Source of the DNA: Bradyrhizobiaceae bacterium
GTDB taxonomy: Bacteria; Pseudomonadota; Alphaproteobacteria; Rhizobiales; Xanthobacteraceae
DNA: 64,000 bases
Direction of reading: 5' to 3'
Assembly (NCBI GenBank): GCA_020853885.1
Contig: JADYXZ010000019.1
Coordinates: 186,001-250,000 of the forward strand
Part shown: positions 27,940 to 39,100 of the stretch, in pieces
Numbering within the stretch: the first letter of the stretch is position 1
How the letters are laid out: each line of letters starts with the position of its first letter
The notes under the pieces: model-generated
The model's database searches: none
Told to the model about the DNA's origin: nothing
The model's input: only the letters and a program-made list of their open reading frames with translations
Position numbers and translations under genes: made by a program

Positions 27940-28443
27940 ATGATCCGCGCCACCAACGTCCTGCTCGCCGGCACCTGGGACCGTGCCCGGGAGATCGACT
28001 GCATCGCGCTCGCGCACGACGACCGCCACCGCCGCCGCATCGCCATGCAGGGCGAGGGCGGAACGGAATTCCTGCTCGACCTCGCGGAAGCGGCGCACCT
28101 CCGCGACGGCGACGGGATCGAGCTTGAGTCCGGCCGCGTGGTGCGCGTGGTCGCCGCCTCCGAGCCGGTTGCCGACATCACGGGCGACCCGCATTTGCTC
28201 TCCCGCGTCGCCTGGCACATCGGCAACCGCCATGTGCCGGCGCAAATCCTCCCCGACCGCATCCGCATCGGCCGCGATCACGTGCTGGAGGAAATGGTCG
28301 AGAAGCTTGGCGCCAAAGTCTCGCGCGTGTCCGCACCGTTCGATCCCGAGCCCGGCGCTTATGCGGGCGAGGCCGCGCACGGGCACAGTCACGGCCACCA
28401 CAACCATCAAGATCCCGCGCACGGACACCGCCATGAACATTGA
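27940..28443 (+). CDS. ureE: urease accessory nickel chaperone UreE
   Basis: A 167-residue UreE. The N-terminal peptide-binding domain is followed by the metal-binding domain with HLLSRVAWHIGNRHVPAQIL, which holds the conserved dimer-interface histidine (GNRH). The C-terminus is histidine-rich, GHSHGHHNHQDPAHGHRHEH, a nickel reservoir as in Klebsiella UreE. It delivers nickel to UreG. The ATG lies 11 bp after the repeat element end, behind a short GGGAAATGAA. Confidence 0.92.
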   Translation: MIRATNVLLAGTWDRAREIDCIALAHDDRHRRRIAMQGEGGTEFLLDLAEAAHLRDGDGIELESGRVVRVVAASEPVADITGDPHLLSRVAWHIGNRHVPAQILPDRIRIGRDHVLEEMVEKLGAKVSRVSAPFDPEPGAYAGEAAHGHSHGHHNHQDPAHGHRHEH

Positions 28444-28456
28444 CGTGTTGGCGCAT

Positions 28457-28638
28457 AAAAGCTCCCTCATGCTTCGAGACGCCGCGCACGCAAGTCGGCT
28501 GTTGCCGACTTGCGCGGTTAAACAAGCCGATCTCGGGCAGGCCCGAGATCGGTGCGCGGCTCCTCAGCATGAGGGAGCTTTTGTTCCGCCTCATGGTGAG
28601 GAGCGCGGCGAAGCCGCGCGTCTCGAACCATGAGGCGG
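28457..28638. repeat. palindromic repeats, family A (ureE-ureF)
   Basis: A long hairpin-bounded unit 28457-28582, with ends aaaagctccctcatgc and gcatgagggagctttt, contains inner dyads such as caagtcggc/gccgacttg and ccgatctcggg/cccgagatcgg. A second unit follows at 28586-28638 with the words ctcatggtgaggagcgcgg and cgtctcgaaccatgag. The second unit's last bases include the ATG used as the ureF start. Confidence 0.8.
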
Positions 28639-29336
28639 CCCGCTCAATCAAATAGTGAGACGGGCAGCCAAGATTTTCTCCCGCTGCTCGTCTGGCTCAG
28701 CCCGGGCTTTCCCGTCGGCTCGTTCGCCTACAGCCACGGCATCGAGTGGGCGGTGGAGGCGGGCGACGTGACGAACGCCGACACATGCGCAGGATGGCTC
28801 TCCGATCTCCTCGAGCACGGCGGCGCATGGTCCGACGCCGTGCTGCTTGTCGCGGCACACCGCGCCGCCGCGCAGGAAGACAATAAAGCACTTCGCGAAG
28901 TCGCCGAGCTTGCCGCAGCGCTTGCGCCGTCGCTCGAACGTCGCCTCGAGACCTTGAAACAGGGCGATGCCTTCCTGCTCGCGACCCGCACCGCCTGGCC
29001 GTGCGCGGCGCTCGATCGCTTCGCGAAAGTCTGGAGCGGCGAGACGGCGTTTCCCGTTGCCGTCGGCGTTGCGAGCGCGGGCCACGGCCTCGCGCTGCCG
29101 CCGACGCTTGAAGCGTATCTGCTCGCGTCCGTCAGCAATCTCGTTTCTGCTGCCGTCCGTCTCATCCCCCTCGGCCAGACCGACGGCACGAAGATCGTTG
29201 CACGCCTGACACCGCTCGCCCGCGAGATCGCCGCCCGCGCCGCGCAAAGCATGCTCGACGATATTGGCGGCACGGCGCTCCGCTCCGACATCGCCTCCAT
29301 GCGTCACGAGACCCAATACACAAGGTTGTTCCGTTC

Positions 29337-29340
<4 letters not shown>
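28630..29340 (+). CDS. ureF: urease accessory protein UreF
   Basis: A 236-residue UreF. The family core begins at [20 protein letters not shown] with [12 protein letters not shown] following, and continues with [20 protein letters not shown]; the C-terminal [13 protein letters not shown] is the usual UreF ending. UreF binds UreD-urease and activates the UreG GTPase. The only in-frame ATG ahead of the core is at 28630, within the last bases of a palindromic repeat, giving 15 extra residues ([15 protein letters not shown]). The repeat may therefore have supplied the present start codon. It overlaps ureG by 4 bp (ATGA). Confidence 0.92.
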
Positions 29341-29948
<608 letters not shown>

Positions 29949-30118
29949 GGCGTTTCACGTCCACCTCCGAAAATGGTGCATTGCCGAAATTTAACGTTCT
30001 GATCCGGTGTTTATGTTAGGCTTCACGGCCGGAACGGTTGGAATTCCGGGGCCGAGACGGCCCGCAGTGCGCGTGCTATCTGCACCGCGGGTAGGGAACG
30101 GAAGGAGCGGCAGTCCGC

Positions 30119-31333
30119 ATGCACGCGCCGCAAGACAAGCTTCGCGCTGAACAGGCGACGCCGCCGGCTCGGGAGAAAGCCGCGCCGGACTCGGCGCGGC
30201 GCTGGTTGCGCTTCGAGTTTTCGACGATCGCGCTGGTGATCGGCGCGTTGGCGCTCGCCGGCGCTGCCGCCTGGTGGGCAACCTCTTCTCCGACGACGAC
30301 GCAAAAAAATGGCCTGCCGGTCCAGGCCGTCTCCGTTTTCACTGCGCAGGCGGTGCGCAGGGATGTTCCGTTTCATGTCGACGCGATCGGAACCGTGCAG
30401 CCGGTCGTCAGCATCGCCGTTCGCTCGCGCGTCGACAGCCAGGTCGAGAAGGTGCATTTCGAGGACGGCGCCCATGTGAAGGAGGGCGATCTTCTCTTTA
30501 CGCTCGACTCGCGGTCGATCGACGCGCTGATCAAGCAGGCCGAAGCAACGCTGCAGCGCGATCGCGCGCAGCTCGAAAAGGCCGAGCGCGATGTCGAACG
30601 CGTTCAGGGCTTGGCCGATCGCGGAACAGCCGGGCAGGTCCAGCTTGCCGACGCGCGCACGAATGTCGACGTGCTGAAGGCGACCGTCGCGCAGGGCGAG
30701 GCGCAGCTGCAGAACCTGCGCGTCCAGCGCAGCTATTACGAAATCCGTTCTCCCGCGACCGGGCGCGTCGGCATTTCCGGGGTGCGCCCCGGCGCCGTGG
30801 TGCGCGTCGGTGCCGATACGGCGGCGCCGCTCGCCACGGTCAACCAGCTTTCGCCGATCTATATCGCGTTCGCGTTGCCCGAGCGGCTCATTCCCGTGTT
30901 GCGCGCCGCCGGCGACAAGGCGACGGTCGACGCCACGCTGCAGAGCGAGCTCTCCGTCAGCGGCGGCAAGATCGCCTTCATCGACAACACCGTCGATCCG
31001 CAGACTGCGACGATCATGGTGCGCGCCTCGTTCGAGAACAAGGACGAGCGGCTGTGGCCGGGTACGCTCGCATCCGTCCGCGTCACGCTGCGCGTCGATC
31101 CGAACGTCGTCGTCGTTCCGACCGAAGCGGTGCAGAGCGGCCAGCGCGGCACCTTCGTATTCGTGATCGAGAATGGCACCGCGCGGGTGCAGCAGGTCAG
31201 CGTCGCGCGCACCGTGAACGGCGAGTCGGTCATCGCCGAAGGCTTGTCGGGCAATGAGACGGTCGTCACGGACGGTCAATTGTCTCTGCGGGAAGGCAGC
31301 CGCGTCAGCATCAAGCGCGCACCGGGAGCCTGA
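30119..31333 (+). CDS. RND efflux periplasmic adaptor
   Basis: A 404-residue membrane-fusion protein. An N-terminal anchor helix spans about residues 38-55 (FSTIALVIGALALAGAAAWW). The lipoyl/barrel-sandwich half-motifs are VRSRVDSQVEKVHFEDGAHV and SPATGRVGISGVRPGAVVRV, separated by a coiled-coil hairpin (ATLQRDRAQLEKAERDVERV). It would bridge the inner-membrane pump to an outer-membrane channel in the periplasm. AAGGAG precedes the ATG. No TolC-type gene adjoins, so a channel from elsewhere must be used. It resembles the MdtA group; substrate unknown. Confidence 0.88.
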   Translation: MHAPQDKLRAEQATPPAREKAAPDSARRWLRFEFSTIALVIGALALAGAAAWWATSSPTTTQKNGLPVQAVSVFTAQAVRRDVPFHVDAIGTVQPVVSIAVRSRVDSQVEKVHFEDGAHVKEGDLLFTLDSRSIDALIKQAEATLQRDRAQLEKAERDVERVQGLADRGTAGQVQLADARTNVDVLKATVAQGEAQLQNLRVQRSYYEIRSPATGRVGISGVRPGAVVRVGADTAAPLATVNQLSPIYIAFALPERLIPVLRAAGDKATVDATLQSELSVSGGKIAFIDNTVDPQTATIMVRASFENKDERLWPGTLASVRVTLRVDPNVVVVPTEAVQSGQRGTFVFVIENGTARVQQVSVARTVNGESVIAEGLSGNETVVTDGQLSLREGSRVSIKRAPGA

Positions 31334-31336
31334 TCC

Positions 31337-34300
31337 GTGACTCTCCCCGAGCTCTGCATCCGCCGCCCGGTGATGACGACGCTCCTGATGGCGTCGGTGA
31401 TCGTCGGCGGCATTTTCGGCTACCGCTTGCTCGCCGTTTCCGCGCTGCCGCGCGTCGACTTCCCGACCATCAATATCCAGGCGCAATTGCCGGGCGCCAG
31501 CCCCGAGACCATGGCGGCTTCCGTCGCGACGCCGATCGAGCGCCAGCTCGCGACCATTCCCGGCATCAGCTCGATGATCTCCTCGAGCAGCACGGGCAGC
31601 ACCTCGATCACCGTGCAGTTCGATCTCAACCGCAACATCGACGCCGCGGCGCTCGACGTGCAGACCGCGCTGTCCACGGCGCAGCGCCGGTTGCCGAGCG
31701 AGATGCCGAACCCGCCGAGCTTCCGCAAGGTGAACCCGGCGGATGCGCCGGTCCTGTTCCTCACGCTCTATTCCGACACGCTGCCGCTCTCGACCGTGCA
31801 CGAATACGCCGACACGCTGCTGGCCCAGCAGATCTCGCAGATTTCCGGCGTCGCGCAGGTGCAGGTGTTTGGCGGCCAGAAATACGCCGTCCGCGTGCGC
31901 CTCAATCCCGAGGCCGCGGCCTCGCGCGGCATATCCGCCTCCGACATCCAGAGCGCGCTCTCATCCGCCGCATCCAATACGCCCGTCGGCGTGATGTATG
32001 GGCCGAAGCAGAATCTCACGCTCGACATGGGCGTGCCGGAGCGCAGCGCTCGCATCTTCGAGAACCTCATCGTGGCGTGGCGCAACGGCGCGCCGGTGCG
32101 TCTCAATGAGATCGCGACCGTGATGGACGGCGTGGAGAACGAGCGCGTCGCGGGCTGGATCAACGGCACGCGGTCGATCAACCTCGCGATCTACCGCCAG
32201 CCCGATGCCAACACGATCGAGGTGGTGGACGGCGTCAAGAACCGCCTGCCGGATTTCCGCGCGCAGATTCCGGGGGCGATCGGTCTCCAGGTCCTGCTCG
32301 ACCGCTCCGTCTCGATCCGCGATTCCGTGAGCTCCGTGCAGACCACGCTCGCCGAGGCAATCGTGCTCGTCGTGCTCGTGATCTTCCTGTTCCTGCGCAA
32401 CGGACGCGCGACGCTCATTCCTTCGCTGGCGCTGCCGCTATCCATCGTCGGCACCTTCGCCGCCATGTGGATGCTCGGCTTCTCCATCAACAACATGACG
32501 CTGCTCGCGCTCGTGTTGTGCGTGGGCTTCGTCGTCGACGACGCCATCATCGTGCTGGAGAACATCTACCGCCACGTGGAAGAGGGGATGTCGCCGTTCC
32601 AGGCGGCCATCAAGGGATCGAAGGAGATCGGCTTCACCATTCTGTCGATCACCTTCTCGCTCGTCGCCGTCTTCATTCCCGTGCTGTTCATGGGCGGCGT
32701 GGTCGGCCGCGTGTTCAACGAGTTCGCGGTGACGATCTCGGTGGCGATCCTGACCTCCGGGTTCGTCTCCCTGACGCTGACCCCCATGCTGTGCGCGCGC
32801 CTGTTGCGGCCGGTCGATCATGCAAAGAAGCCCGGCGCCTTCATGCGCATCACCGAGCGCGCATTCGACGCCTGGCTTGCCGGCTATCGCCGCAGCCTCG
32901 ATTTCGTCCTACGCCACCGGCCGGTGACGCTCGGGGTCACCCTCGCGACGCTCGTGCTGGCGGTCGGCCTCTACATCTACATTCCGAAGGGCTTTTTCCC
33001 GGAGGAAGACACCGGCTTCATCAGCAGCACGATCGAGGCCGCCACCGATACGTCGTTCGAGGCATTGGTCGAGCGCCAGAAACGCGTCGCCGAGATCGTC
33101 CGCAAGGACCCCGACGTCGACTACATCCTCTACAACGCCGGCACCGTCGGCGCGAGCCGCACCGGCAATACCGGCAGTCTGTTCATCGCGCTGAAGCCGC
33201 GCAACGAGCGGAATAAATCGGTGCAGGAGATCGTGCCGCGGCTGCGGACGGCGGTGCTGTCGCAGCCGGGCGTGAACGTGTTCTTCCGTCCGGTGCAGAA
33301 CATCAATATCGGCGGCTTCGTCTCGCGCAGCCTGTATCAATACACGCTGCAGAGCTCCGATACGGAGGCGCTCTATGAGGCGGCGCCGCGCATGCAGGAC
33401 GTGCTCGCCGCGCTGCCGCAGCTCCGCGACGTGACCTCCGATTTCCAGATCAACAATCCGCAGCTCACCCTCGATATCGATCGCGACAAGGCGCGCGCGC
33501 TCGGCATCACCGAGGATCAGATTCGCGGCGTGCTGTACACCAATTACGGCTCGCGCGAGGTGGCGACGCTCTACACGGCGAGCAACGAATTTCCCATCAT
33601 CGTCGACGCCGACCCGCGGTTCCAGCGCGATGCGACCGATCTCGGCCGCATCTATCTGCGCACCGCGAGCGGCCAGCAGGTCCCGCTCAGCTCGATCGCA
33701 TCGGTCAAGCGCACCGTCGGCCCGCTCACGGTTTCGCACCAGCAACAGCAGCCTTCCGTCACGATCTCGTTCAACCTCGCGCCGGGCGTGTCGCTCGGGC
33801 AGGCGGTCGACGCGATCCGCGTGGCCGAGCGCAACATGGGCCTCTCGGCGGCGATCAACACCGGCTTCCAAGGAACGGCGCAGGTTTTCCAGGACGCCTT
33901 GTCGAACCAGCCGCTGCTGCTGCTGGCGGCGGTCATCGTGATCTATATCGTGCTCGGCATTCTCTACGAGAGCTTCATTCACCCGATCACGATCCTGTCC
34001 GGCCTGCCGTCCGCCGGCATCGGCGCGCTGATCTGGCTGATGCTGTTCGGCATGGATCTGTCGGTCATCGCGCTAATCGGCATCGTCATGCTGATCGGCA
34101 TCGTCAAGAAGAACGCGATCATGATGGTGGATTTTGCCATCACCCGCCGCCGCGCCGGCATGGAAGCCTTCGATGCGATCCGTGAAGCCGCACTCCTGCG
34201 CTTCCGGCCGATCATGATGACGACCTTCGCCGCGATCTTCGGCGTCCTGCCGATCGCGCTCGGCACCGGCGCCGGCGCCGAGCTGCGCCAGCCGCTCGGC

Positions 34301-34456
34301 ATCGCCGTGGTCGGCGGGCTGCTCGTCTCGCAGCTCCTCACCCTCTACATCACGCCGGTGATCTATCTCTATCTCGACCGCTTCGACCGCAAGGTGGCGA
34401 GCGCCATCAGCGAAGACCTGCCCGAAGAGGAAGAGCCGCGCATCGCGGCGGAGTGA
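31337..34456 (+). CDS. RND multidrug efflux permease (MdtB/MdtC-like)
   Basis: A 1039-residue inner-membrane pump with the standard 12-helix, two-periplasmic-loop layout. The first helix region is MTLPELCIRRPVMTTLLMAS (GTG start at 31337, 3 bp after the adaptor stop). The proton-relay aspartate pair in helix 4 is in LCVGFVVDDAIIVLENIYRH. A second conserved stretch, LIGIVKKNAIMMVDFA, supplies the helix-10 lysine. Loop features such as FFPEEDTGFISSTIEA fit the MdtB/MdtC subgroup of HAE1 pumps. It exports lipophilic compounds; the actual substrate cannot be read. Confidence 0.92.
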   Translation: MTLPELCIRRPVMTTLLMASVIVGGIFGYRLLAVSALPRVDFPTINIQAQLPGASPETMAASVATPIERQLATIPGISSMISSSSTGSTSITVQFDLNRNIDAAALDVQTALSTAQRRLPSEMPNPPSFRKVNPADAPVLFLTLYSDTLPLSTVHEYADTLLAQQISQISGVAQVQVFGGQKYAVRVRLNPEAAASRGISASDIQSALSSAASNTPVGVMYGPKQNLTLDMGVPERSARIFENLIVAWRNGAPVRLNEIATVMDGVENERVAGWINGTRSINLAIYRQPDANTIEVVDGVKNRLPDFRAQIPGAIGLQVLLDRSVSIRDSVSSVQTTLAEAIVLVVLVIFLFLRNGRATLIPSLALPLSIVGTFAAMWMLGFSINNMTLLALVLCVGFVVDDAIIVLENIYRHVEEGMSPFQAAIKGSKEIGFTILSITFSLVAVFIPVLFMGGVVGRVFNEFAVTISVAILTSGFVSLTLTPMLCARLLRPVDHAKKPGAFMRITERAFDAWLAGYRRSLDFVLRHRPVTLGVTLATLVLAVGLYIYIPKGFFPEEDTGFISSTIEAATDTSFEALVERQKRVAEIVRKDPDVDYILYNAGTVGASRTGNTGSLFIALKPRNERNKSVQEIVPRLRTAVLSQPGVNVFFRPVQNINIGGFVSRSLYQYTLQSSDTEALYEAAPRMQDVLAALPQLRDVTSDFQINNPQLTLDIDRDKARALGITEDQIRGVLYTNYGSREVATLYTASNEFPIIVDADPRFQRDATDLGRIYLRTASGQQVPLSSIASVKRTVGPLTVSHQQQQPSVTISFNLAPGVSLGQAVDAIRVAERNMGLSAAINTGFQGTAQVFQDALSNQPLLLLAAVIVIYIVLGILYESFIHPITILSGLPSAGIGALIWLMLFGMDLSVIALIGIVMLIGIVKKNAIMMVDFAITRRRAGMEAFDAIREAALLRFRPIMMTTFAAIFGVLPIALGTGAGAELRQPLGIAVVGGLLVSQLLTLYITPVIYLYLDRFDRKVASAISEDLPEEEEPRIAAE

Positions 34457-34481
34457 CGTACCGGCATGCCGCCGGCTGAAA

Positions 34482-35363
34482 TCAGCGCACGCCGTAGCGC
34501 GCGAAATCCTTCGCAATGTCCGGCGACATCGCAACTGCGGCTGCAATATCGGCCTCGCCCTCCGCGCGCTTTCCCGCTTTGCGCTTGACGATGCCGCGTG
34601 CGTAGAGCGAGCTCGCCAACTGTGGGTTCAACTGCAGGGCCGAATTGAAATCGGCAACGGCCGCGTCCAAACGGCCCATTTTCAGATGGGTAAAGCCGCG
34701 CGAGTCCAGTGTCGCGGCAGCGTCCGGTTTCAGCCGGAGCGCTTCATTGCAGTCCGCCAGCGCCGCGCGCAGCTCGCCGACGATGGCGCCGACCCAGCAT
34801 CGCCCGTTCCAGGCGCTGTCCAGGTCGGGCTGCAGGCGGATGGCTCTTCCGTAATCGGCGATCGCGCGGCGATAGTCGCCGGTCCTTTCATACGCGCCGG
34901 CCCGGTTTGCGAAGGCGGCGGCAGAATCGGGATCGAGCTTGATCGATCGGCCAAAGTCATCGATCGCGCGGCGATGCTGCCCCGACTTCTGATAGGCGGC
35001 GCCACGGTTGTTGAACGCTGGCGCAAAATTCGGATCGGCCGCAATGGAGCGGTCATAATTTTCAATGGCGAGCGTGTATTCGCCCTTGGCGGCGTAGGCG
35101 TTGCCACGATTGTTGTGGGCGATGGCAAGCGCGCGCGGCGTTGTCACGCCCGACTCGATCAAGGCGGTACAGCCGTCGATGCGGGATTGCGCCGAGCCGT
35201 CCGCCCGGTTGCACGACTGGCGGTTCTTTTCGATTTCCAGAAAGTCGGGAGCCTGCGCCATCGCCGGGGCGGCGAGCGCAGGCAGGATCAGCAGAAACGC
35301 TGCCCTTCGCCATAACGGCGAGGAATGCCGAGAGCGAGGTTCAGCCATTGAACTGTCGGTCAT
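34482..35363 (-). CDS. secreted tetratricopeptide-repeat protein
   Basis: A 293-residue protein with a signal peptide (RAAFLLILPALAAPAMAQA) and then about six TPR units from residue 60 on: AIAHNNRGNAYAAKGEYTLA, AFNNRGAAYQKSGQHRRAID, AFANRAGAYERTGDYRRAIA, AWNGRCWVGAIVGELRAALA, TLDSRGFTHLKMGRLDAAVA and SLYARGIVKRKAGKRAEGEA. The C-terminal VAMSPDIAKDFARYGVR is a common ending in rhizobial TPR proteins. It probably acts as a periplasmic scaffold; the partner is unknown. An ATG at 35348 is an alternative start. It is convergent with the efflux permease. Confidence 0.82.
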   Translation of the reverse strand: MTDSSMAEPRSRHSSPLWRRAAFLLILPALAAPAMAQAPDFLEIEKNRQSCNRADGSAQSRIDGCTALIESGVTTPRALAIAHNNRGNAYAAKGEYTLAIENYDRSIAADPNFAPAFNNRGAAYQKSGQHRRAIDDFGRSIKLDPDSAAAFANRAGAYERTGDYRRAIADYGRAIRLQPDLDSAWNGRCWVGAIVGELRAALADCNEALRLKPDAAATLDSRGFTHLKMGRLDAAVADFNSALQLNPQLASSLYARGIVKRKAGKRAEGEADIAAAVAMSPDIAKDFARYGVR

Positions 35364-35422
35364 TGGATGCGCCCACGCGGATCACCTGGGTTACACGCGG
35401 CCTCGCACTCTTGGGGCCGCCG

Positions 35423-35947
35423 CTACTGCTTCACCTCGATCAGCGTGGAAAATTTGACGCTTCCGTCTTCGCCGACCACGACGTGCGATGTGGTGCCGCG
35501 AATTCCCATGGTGGCGCCCGGCGTATCGACCCGCATGCGGCCCCTTTGCGCCATCTTGCCGCCGACGAAGGTGAAGGTCCCTTTTGCCAGATTGAACAGG
35601 CTCGAGTTCAGGGTGCTGCTCGGATTGTAGACGAATTCGGTCAATTCCATTCGCGCGTTGCTGAAAATGTTCAGCGCGGTGTCGTCGGCAAATACGAGAC
35701 TAAGCTTGCTGTCGGCGCCCGTCTGCACCACGTCGCCCCGGTACACGAGGTCGCCGACCTTGGCGTTGGACTGGCCGCCTGCCACCACGACGACGGCGAC
35801 GACATGCTCGATTGTGGCGGTCCCCTCGACGGCGATCACCTTGCCAATCGGGGATTCATCCGCCGGGGCGCGCTGCGCCGATGCCCGGTCGGAAAAGGCG
35901 AAAAGAGCCAGGGCCGTGAAAACAATGAGAAAAAATGCCCGTTGCAT
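35423..35947 (-). CDS. secreted FecR-domain protein
   Basis: A 174-residue protein with a clear signal peptide (MQRAFFLIVFTALALFAFSD, cleavage near ASA). The mature part is a FecR-type beta domain: GKVIAVEGTATIEHVVAVVV, GDLVYRGDVVQTGADSKLSL, ALNIFSNARMELTEFVYNP, KGTFTFVGGKMAQRGRMRVD and TPGATMGIRGTTSHVVV. It lacks the membrane helix and sigma-regulator partner of true FecR, so it is not an iron-citrate regulator. It is divergent from the large adhesin, whose N-terminus carries the same domain, which suggests a shared function at the cell surface. Inference only. Confidence 0.83.
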   Translation of the reverse strand: MQRAFFLIVFTALALFAFSDRASAQRAPADESPIGKVIAVEGTATIEHVVAVVVVAGGQSNAKVGDLVYRGDVVQTGADSKLSLVFADDTALNIFSNARMELTEFVYNPSSTLNSSLFNLAKGTFTFVGGKMAQRGRMRVDTPGATMGIRGTTSHVVVGEDGSVKFSTLIEVKQ

Positions 35948-36135
35948 CGGCGTACCCTCTGGGTCGCGAGCCGCATCCTTTAATGCAGGTCATTACCATA
36001 GTAAGGTTTATTCTAGAAGATAAGGTTTCAGCAAGTATGAATATTTCCAATTTTCAGTGGTTTAGCCTAATATCAGTAACAGGGTAGGACCGCGCGCAAG
36101 AACGGCGGCCTGTCCCGGGTAAGGGCGTCAAGGCC
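35948..36135. promoter_or_regulatory. AT-rich divergent promoter region
   Basis: This 188-bp gap between two divergent FecR-domain genes is clearly AT-richer than its surroundings, especially 35980-36080 (runs such as ggtttattctagaag and atgaatatttccaatttt). Both promoters must lie here. I could not assign reliable -35/-10 pairs. The AT content would suit H-NS-like or MucR-type silencing, which is speculation. Confidence 0.45.
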
Positions 36136-39100
36136 ATGGCCCAGACGGGAGAGTTGCGTCCAAGAGGAGCTGAGAGTCGCGCTTCCGCGGTGGCTGAAGC
36201 GCCGTCTCCGGCTGTCGGCAAGATTCAGTCGCTGACCGGTTCGGCGCGGATCATTCTCGACGACGGCGTAGCCGTCAGCGCCGAGGTCGGCGCCTGTCTG
36301 TTTCAGGGCAATGTGATCGAGACCGGCGCCGACGGCCGCGTCGGCATCACGCTCAGCGACGGCACCGCTTTCAATCTTTCCGGCGATGCGCGGATCGCGC
36401 TGGCCGACTTCGGCTACGATGCGAAGAACGGTCTGAGCTCGGCGCAGGTCAAGGTGTCGAGCGGGAAGTTCGCTTTCGTCGCCGGCAAGGCGGCGGCCCT
36501 TGGCGGTCTTGCGATCGAAACGCCCTTCGCGACCATTCGCAGCCAGGCGCAGGCCGGCGCCATCTGCACGCTGACGCTCGTGGCTTTCACGATCGCGCTC
36601 GTGCAAAAGCTCGAAGCGGCGATCACCGATCCCCTGCTTCTCGACGGACTCATTCAGTACAAGGATTTGCGGCACGGCACGTTGGTGATCGTGCCGAAGG
36701 GAGGCGATCAAAAAGTCATCGTGCTCGACGATCCGGAAATGTCCGTCATCATCGGGCCGCCGGATCTCGGATACATCGTTTCACAGATCGCGAACTCGCC
36801 CGCCGAAATGGCGCTCCTGCTTCAGATTTCTCAGGAGGCGGCCAATACGTACCTGCAGGGTTTGGCGGACCCGCTCACGACCGCCACCATCCAAAAGGCG
36901 GAAACGCAACTGTTCCTGCCGAGCATCACGAACATTCAATTTGCTTCCATCGCGAGCGGATTGCTCCCGCCGCTGCCGGATGAGCCGGGGCTCAACGAGG
37001 ATCCTGAAACCTCCGGCTCTGACAATTTCCCCACCGAGACGGCCGCGCCAACGCTTGTGCTTACGGGAAACACGCTGGTGCTGTCGCAGGACGAGACGCC
37101 AGGTCAGGGCACGCCGGATCCGTTCCCGGTTTCCCTCGCGGGGATTGCCGGCATCGGCAGCATCGCGGACCTCGGGCGGACGGAAGACGGAAACCCGTTC
37201 GTGAGCACGGCTGGCAGCGTGTTCACCGGCTCGCTTGTGATCACCCTCGAAGCGAACTCGGAGGGGGTCTACAGCGGACTGGACGTGACCGGCGGCGACT
37301 CGATCTTCCTGTTCACCGAGACGACGGCCGGCGGCGCCCAGGTAGTGGTTGGACGAGAGGGACCCAATAGCGTCGCCGCCGAGACCGGCGACATCGCCTT
37401 CATCATCTATGTGACGGAGGATGGGCAGACGCTGTGGGTCCAGCAGACGTTGCCGATCGAACACCCGCCCGACAACGATCCTGATAGCGTGCTGCCGATT
37501 ATCAATTCGGCGTTGCTGGTGCGGGCGACGGTGACCGATGGCGCCACGACCGTGACAAAGACGCTTCCGGTGGGTAACCAGGTCGTATTCGAGGATGACG
37601 GCCCGGTCGCGAATGATGACGATCCGCAGGTCGTGGCCGAAGACGCGGCCAGTCCCATCGGCGGCAACGTCATCAATCCCGAGGCGGCGGACGATCCGGA
37701 TGCTTCGGGAAAGGACACGCCCGGTAGCGACGGCGCGAAGCTGACGCATGTCGATATTGGTGCGGGCTTCGTCGCGATCACCTCGGGCGTCGATGTCGGC
37801 GGCGGCTTCTACGAGCACACCAACAGCTTCGGCACCTATACCTTCAATGAGAACGGCAGTTGGACGTTCGATCCGGAGCCCAATCAGGCGAACCCGGTGG
37901 ACGCCTCGTTCTTCTATCGGCTCACCGACGGCGACGGCGACACCGATGAGGCCAAGCAGCCGATCACCGTCGTTGACGGCAATGGCCCGAGCAGCGATGC
38001 GAAGCTCACTTTGGTGCTGAAGGAATCTGACCTCGACACCGCGATGACGGGCGACGAGGACAGCGGAACTTTGACCTTCACGGCTGGCTCCGATGATCTC
38101 ACCGGCTTTACCTTCGGTTCAACTGCCGGGATCGTGGTTCAGGGACTGCTCGGAGCGCCTGTTATCACTTGGTCAGGTGACGATACCGATACGATTGTCG
38201 GCCAGATCGATGGCGTCGATGCGATCACTCTCAAGGTGACGGGCTCCACAATCGAGGCCGGCGGCACCGACACGGTCACCGTGACGGCGACGCTGCTCGA
38301 TAATTTTCCGCATGCGCTGGCGGGTGCTGACAGCATCTTGATCGGCGGCATCGTGGTGAATGCGTCGGAGGACGACGGTAATTTCGCAACCGCGCAGGTA
38401 CGCGTGCGCGTGCTCGACGATGTGCCGGTCGCGCTGGATGACTCCGCCGAAGTGCAGGCGCAGAGCACGCTCGCAACCGTGAACGCGCTCGTTGTCCTCG
38501 ATCGATCGGGCTCGATGGATCAGGGTTCGCGGCTCTCGCTTGCCAAGCAAGCGATCCTCGATTTTGCCTCGCAACCAAATGTGCTTTCGATCCAGATCCT
38601 GTCGTTCGCCAGCACCGCCGGAGCGGCTTCGATTTGGTTCGACGTATCGAACGATGACGGTCGCGCTGCGCTCGAAGCATTCTTGAATTCGATCAGCGCC
38701 GGCGGCGGTACGAATTACCAGGCCGCGCTCCTTGCCGCCGAACAGGCCTGGATTGCCACGCCACCGCCGAACAATGACGCGGATCTGACGAACATCTATT
38801 TCGTCTCGGACGGCGCACCCTCCAGTCCTCTTACGAGTGCGCAGAAGACGGCGTGGGAAACCTTCCTCGCCAATCCTGATAACGGGATCGACAACGCCTA
38901 TGCGATCGGCATCGGTACCGGCGTCAACGATGCCGATTTGCTGGACGTGGCGTATCCGAATGACGCGGACAACGTCATCATCATCAGCTCCGCCGGAGAC
39001 CTGAGCGCGACGTTGCAATCGACGACGTTGTTCGGAACAGTGTCAGGCAATGTCATCGACAATCTGACGGCGGACGCCGCCGATGACGACGATTTCGGGG

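Noticed and set aside
35423..35947. FecR anti-sigma regulator with an iron-uptake role.
   Set aside because: It has no sigma factor partner, no membrane helix after the signal peptide and no TonB-receptor gene nearby; it is a secreted stand-alone FecR-type domain.
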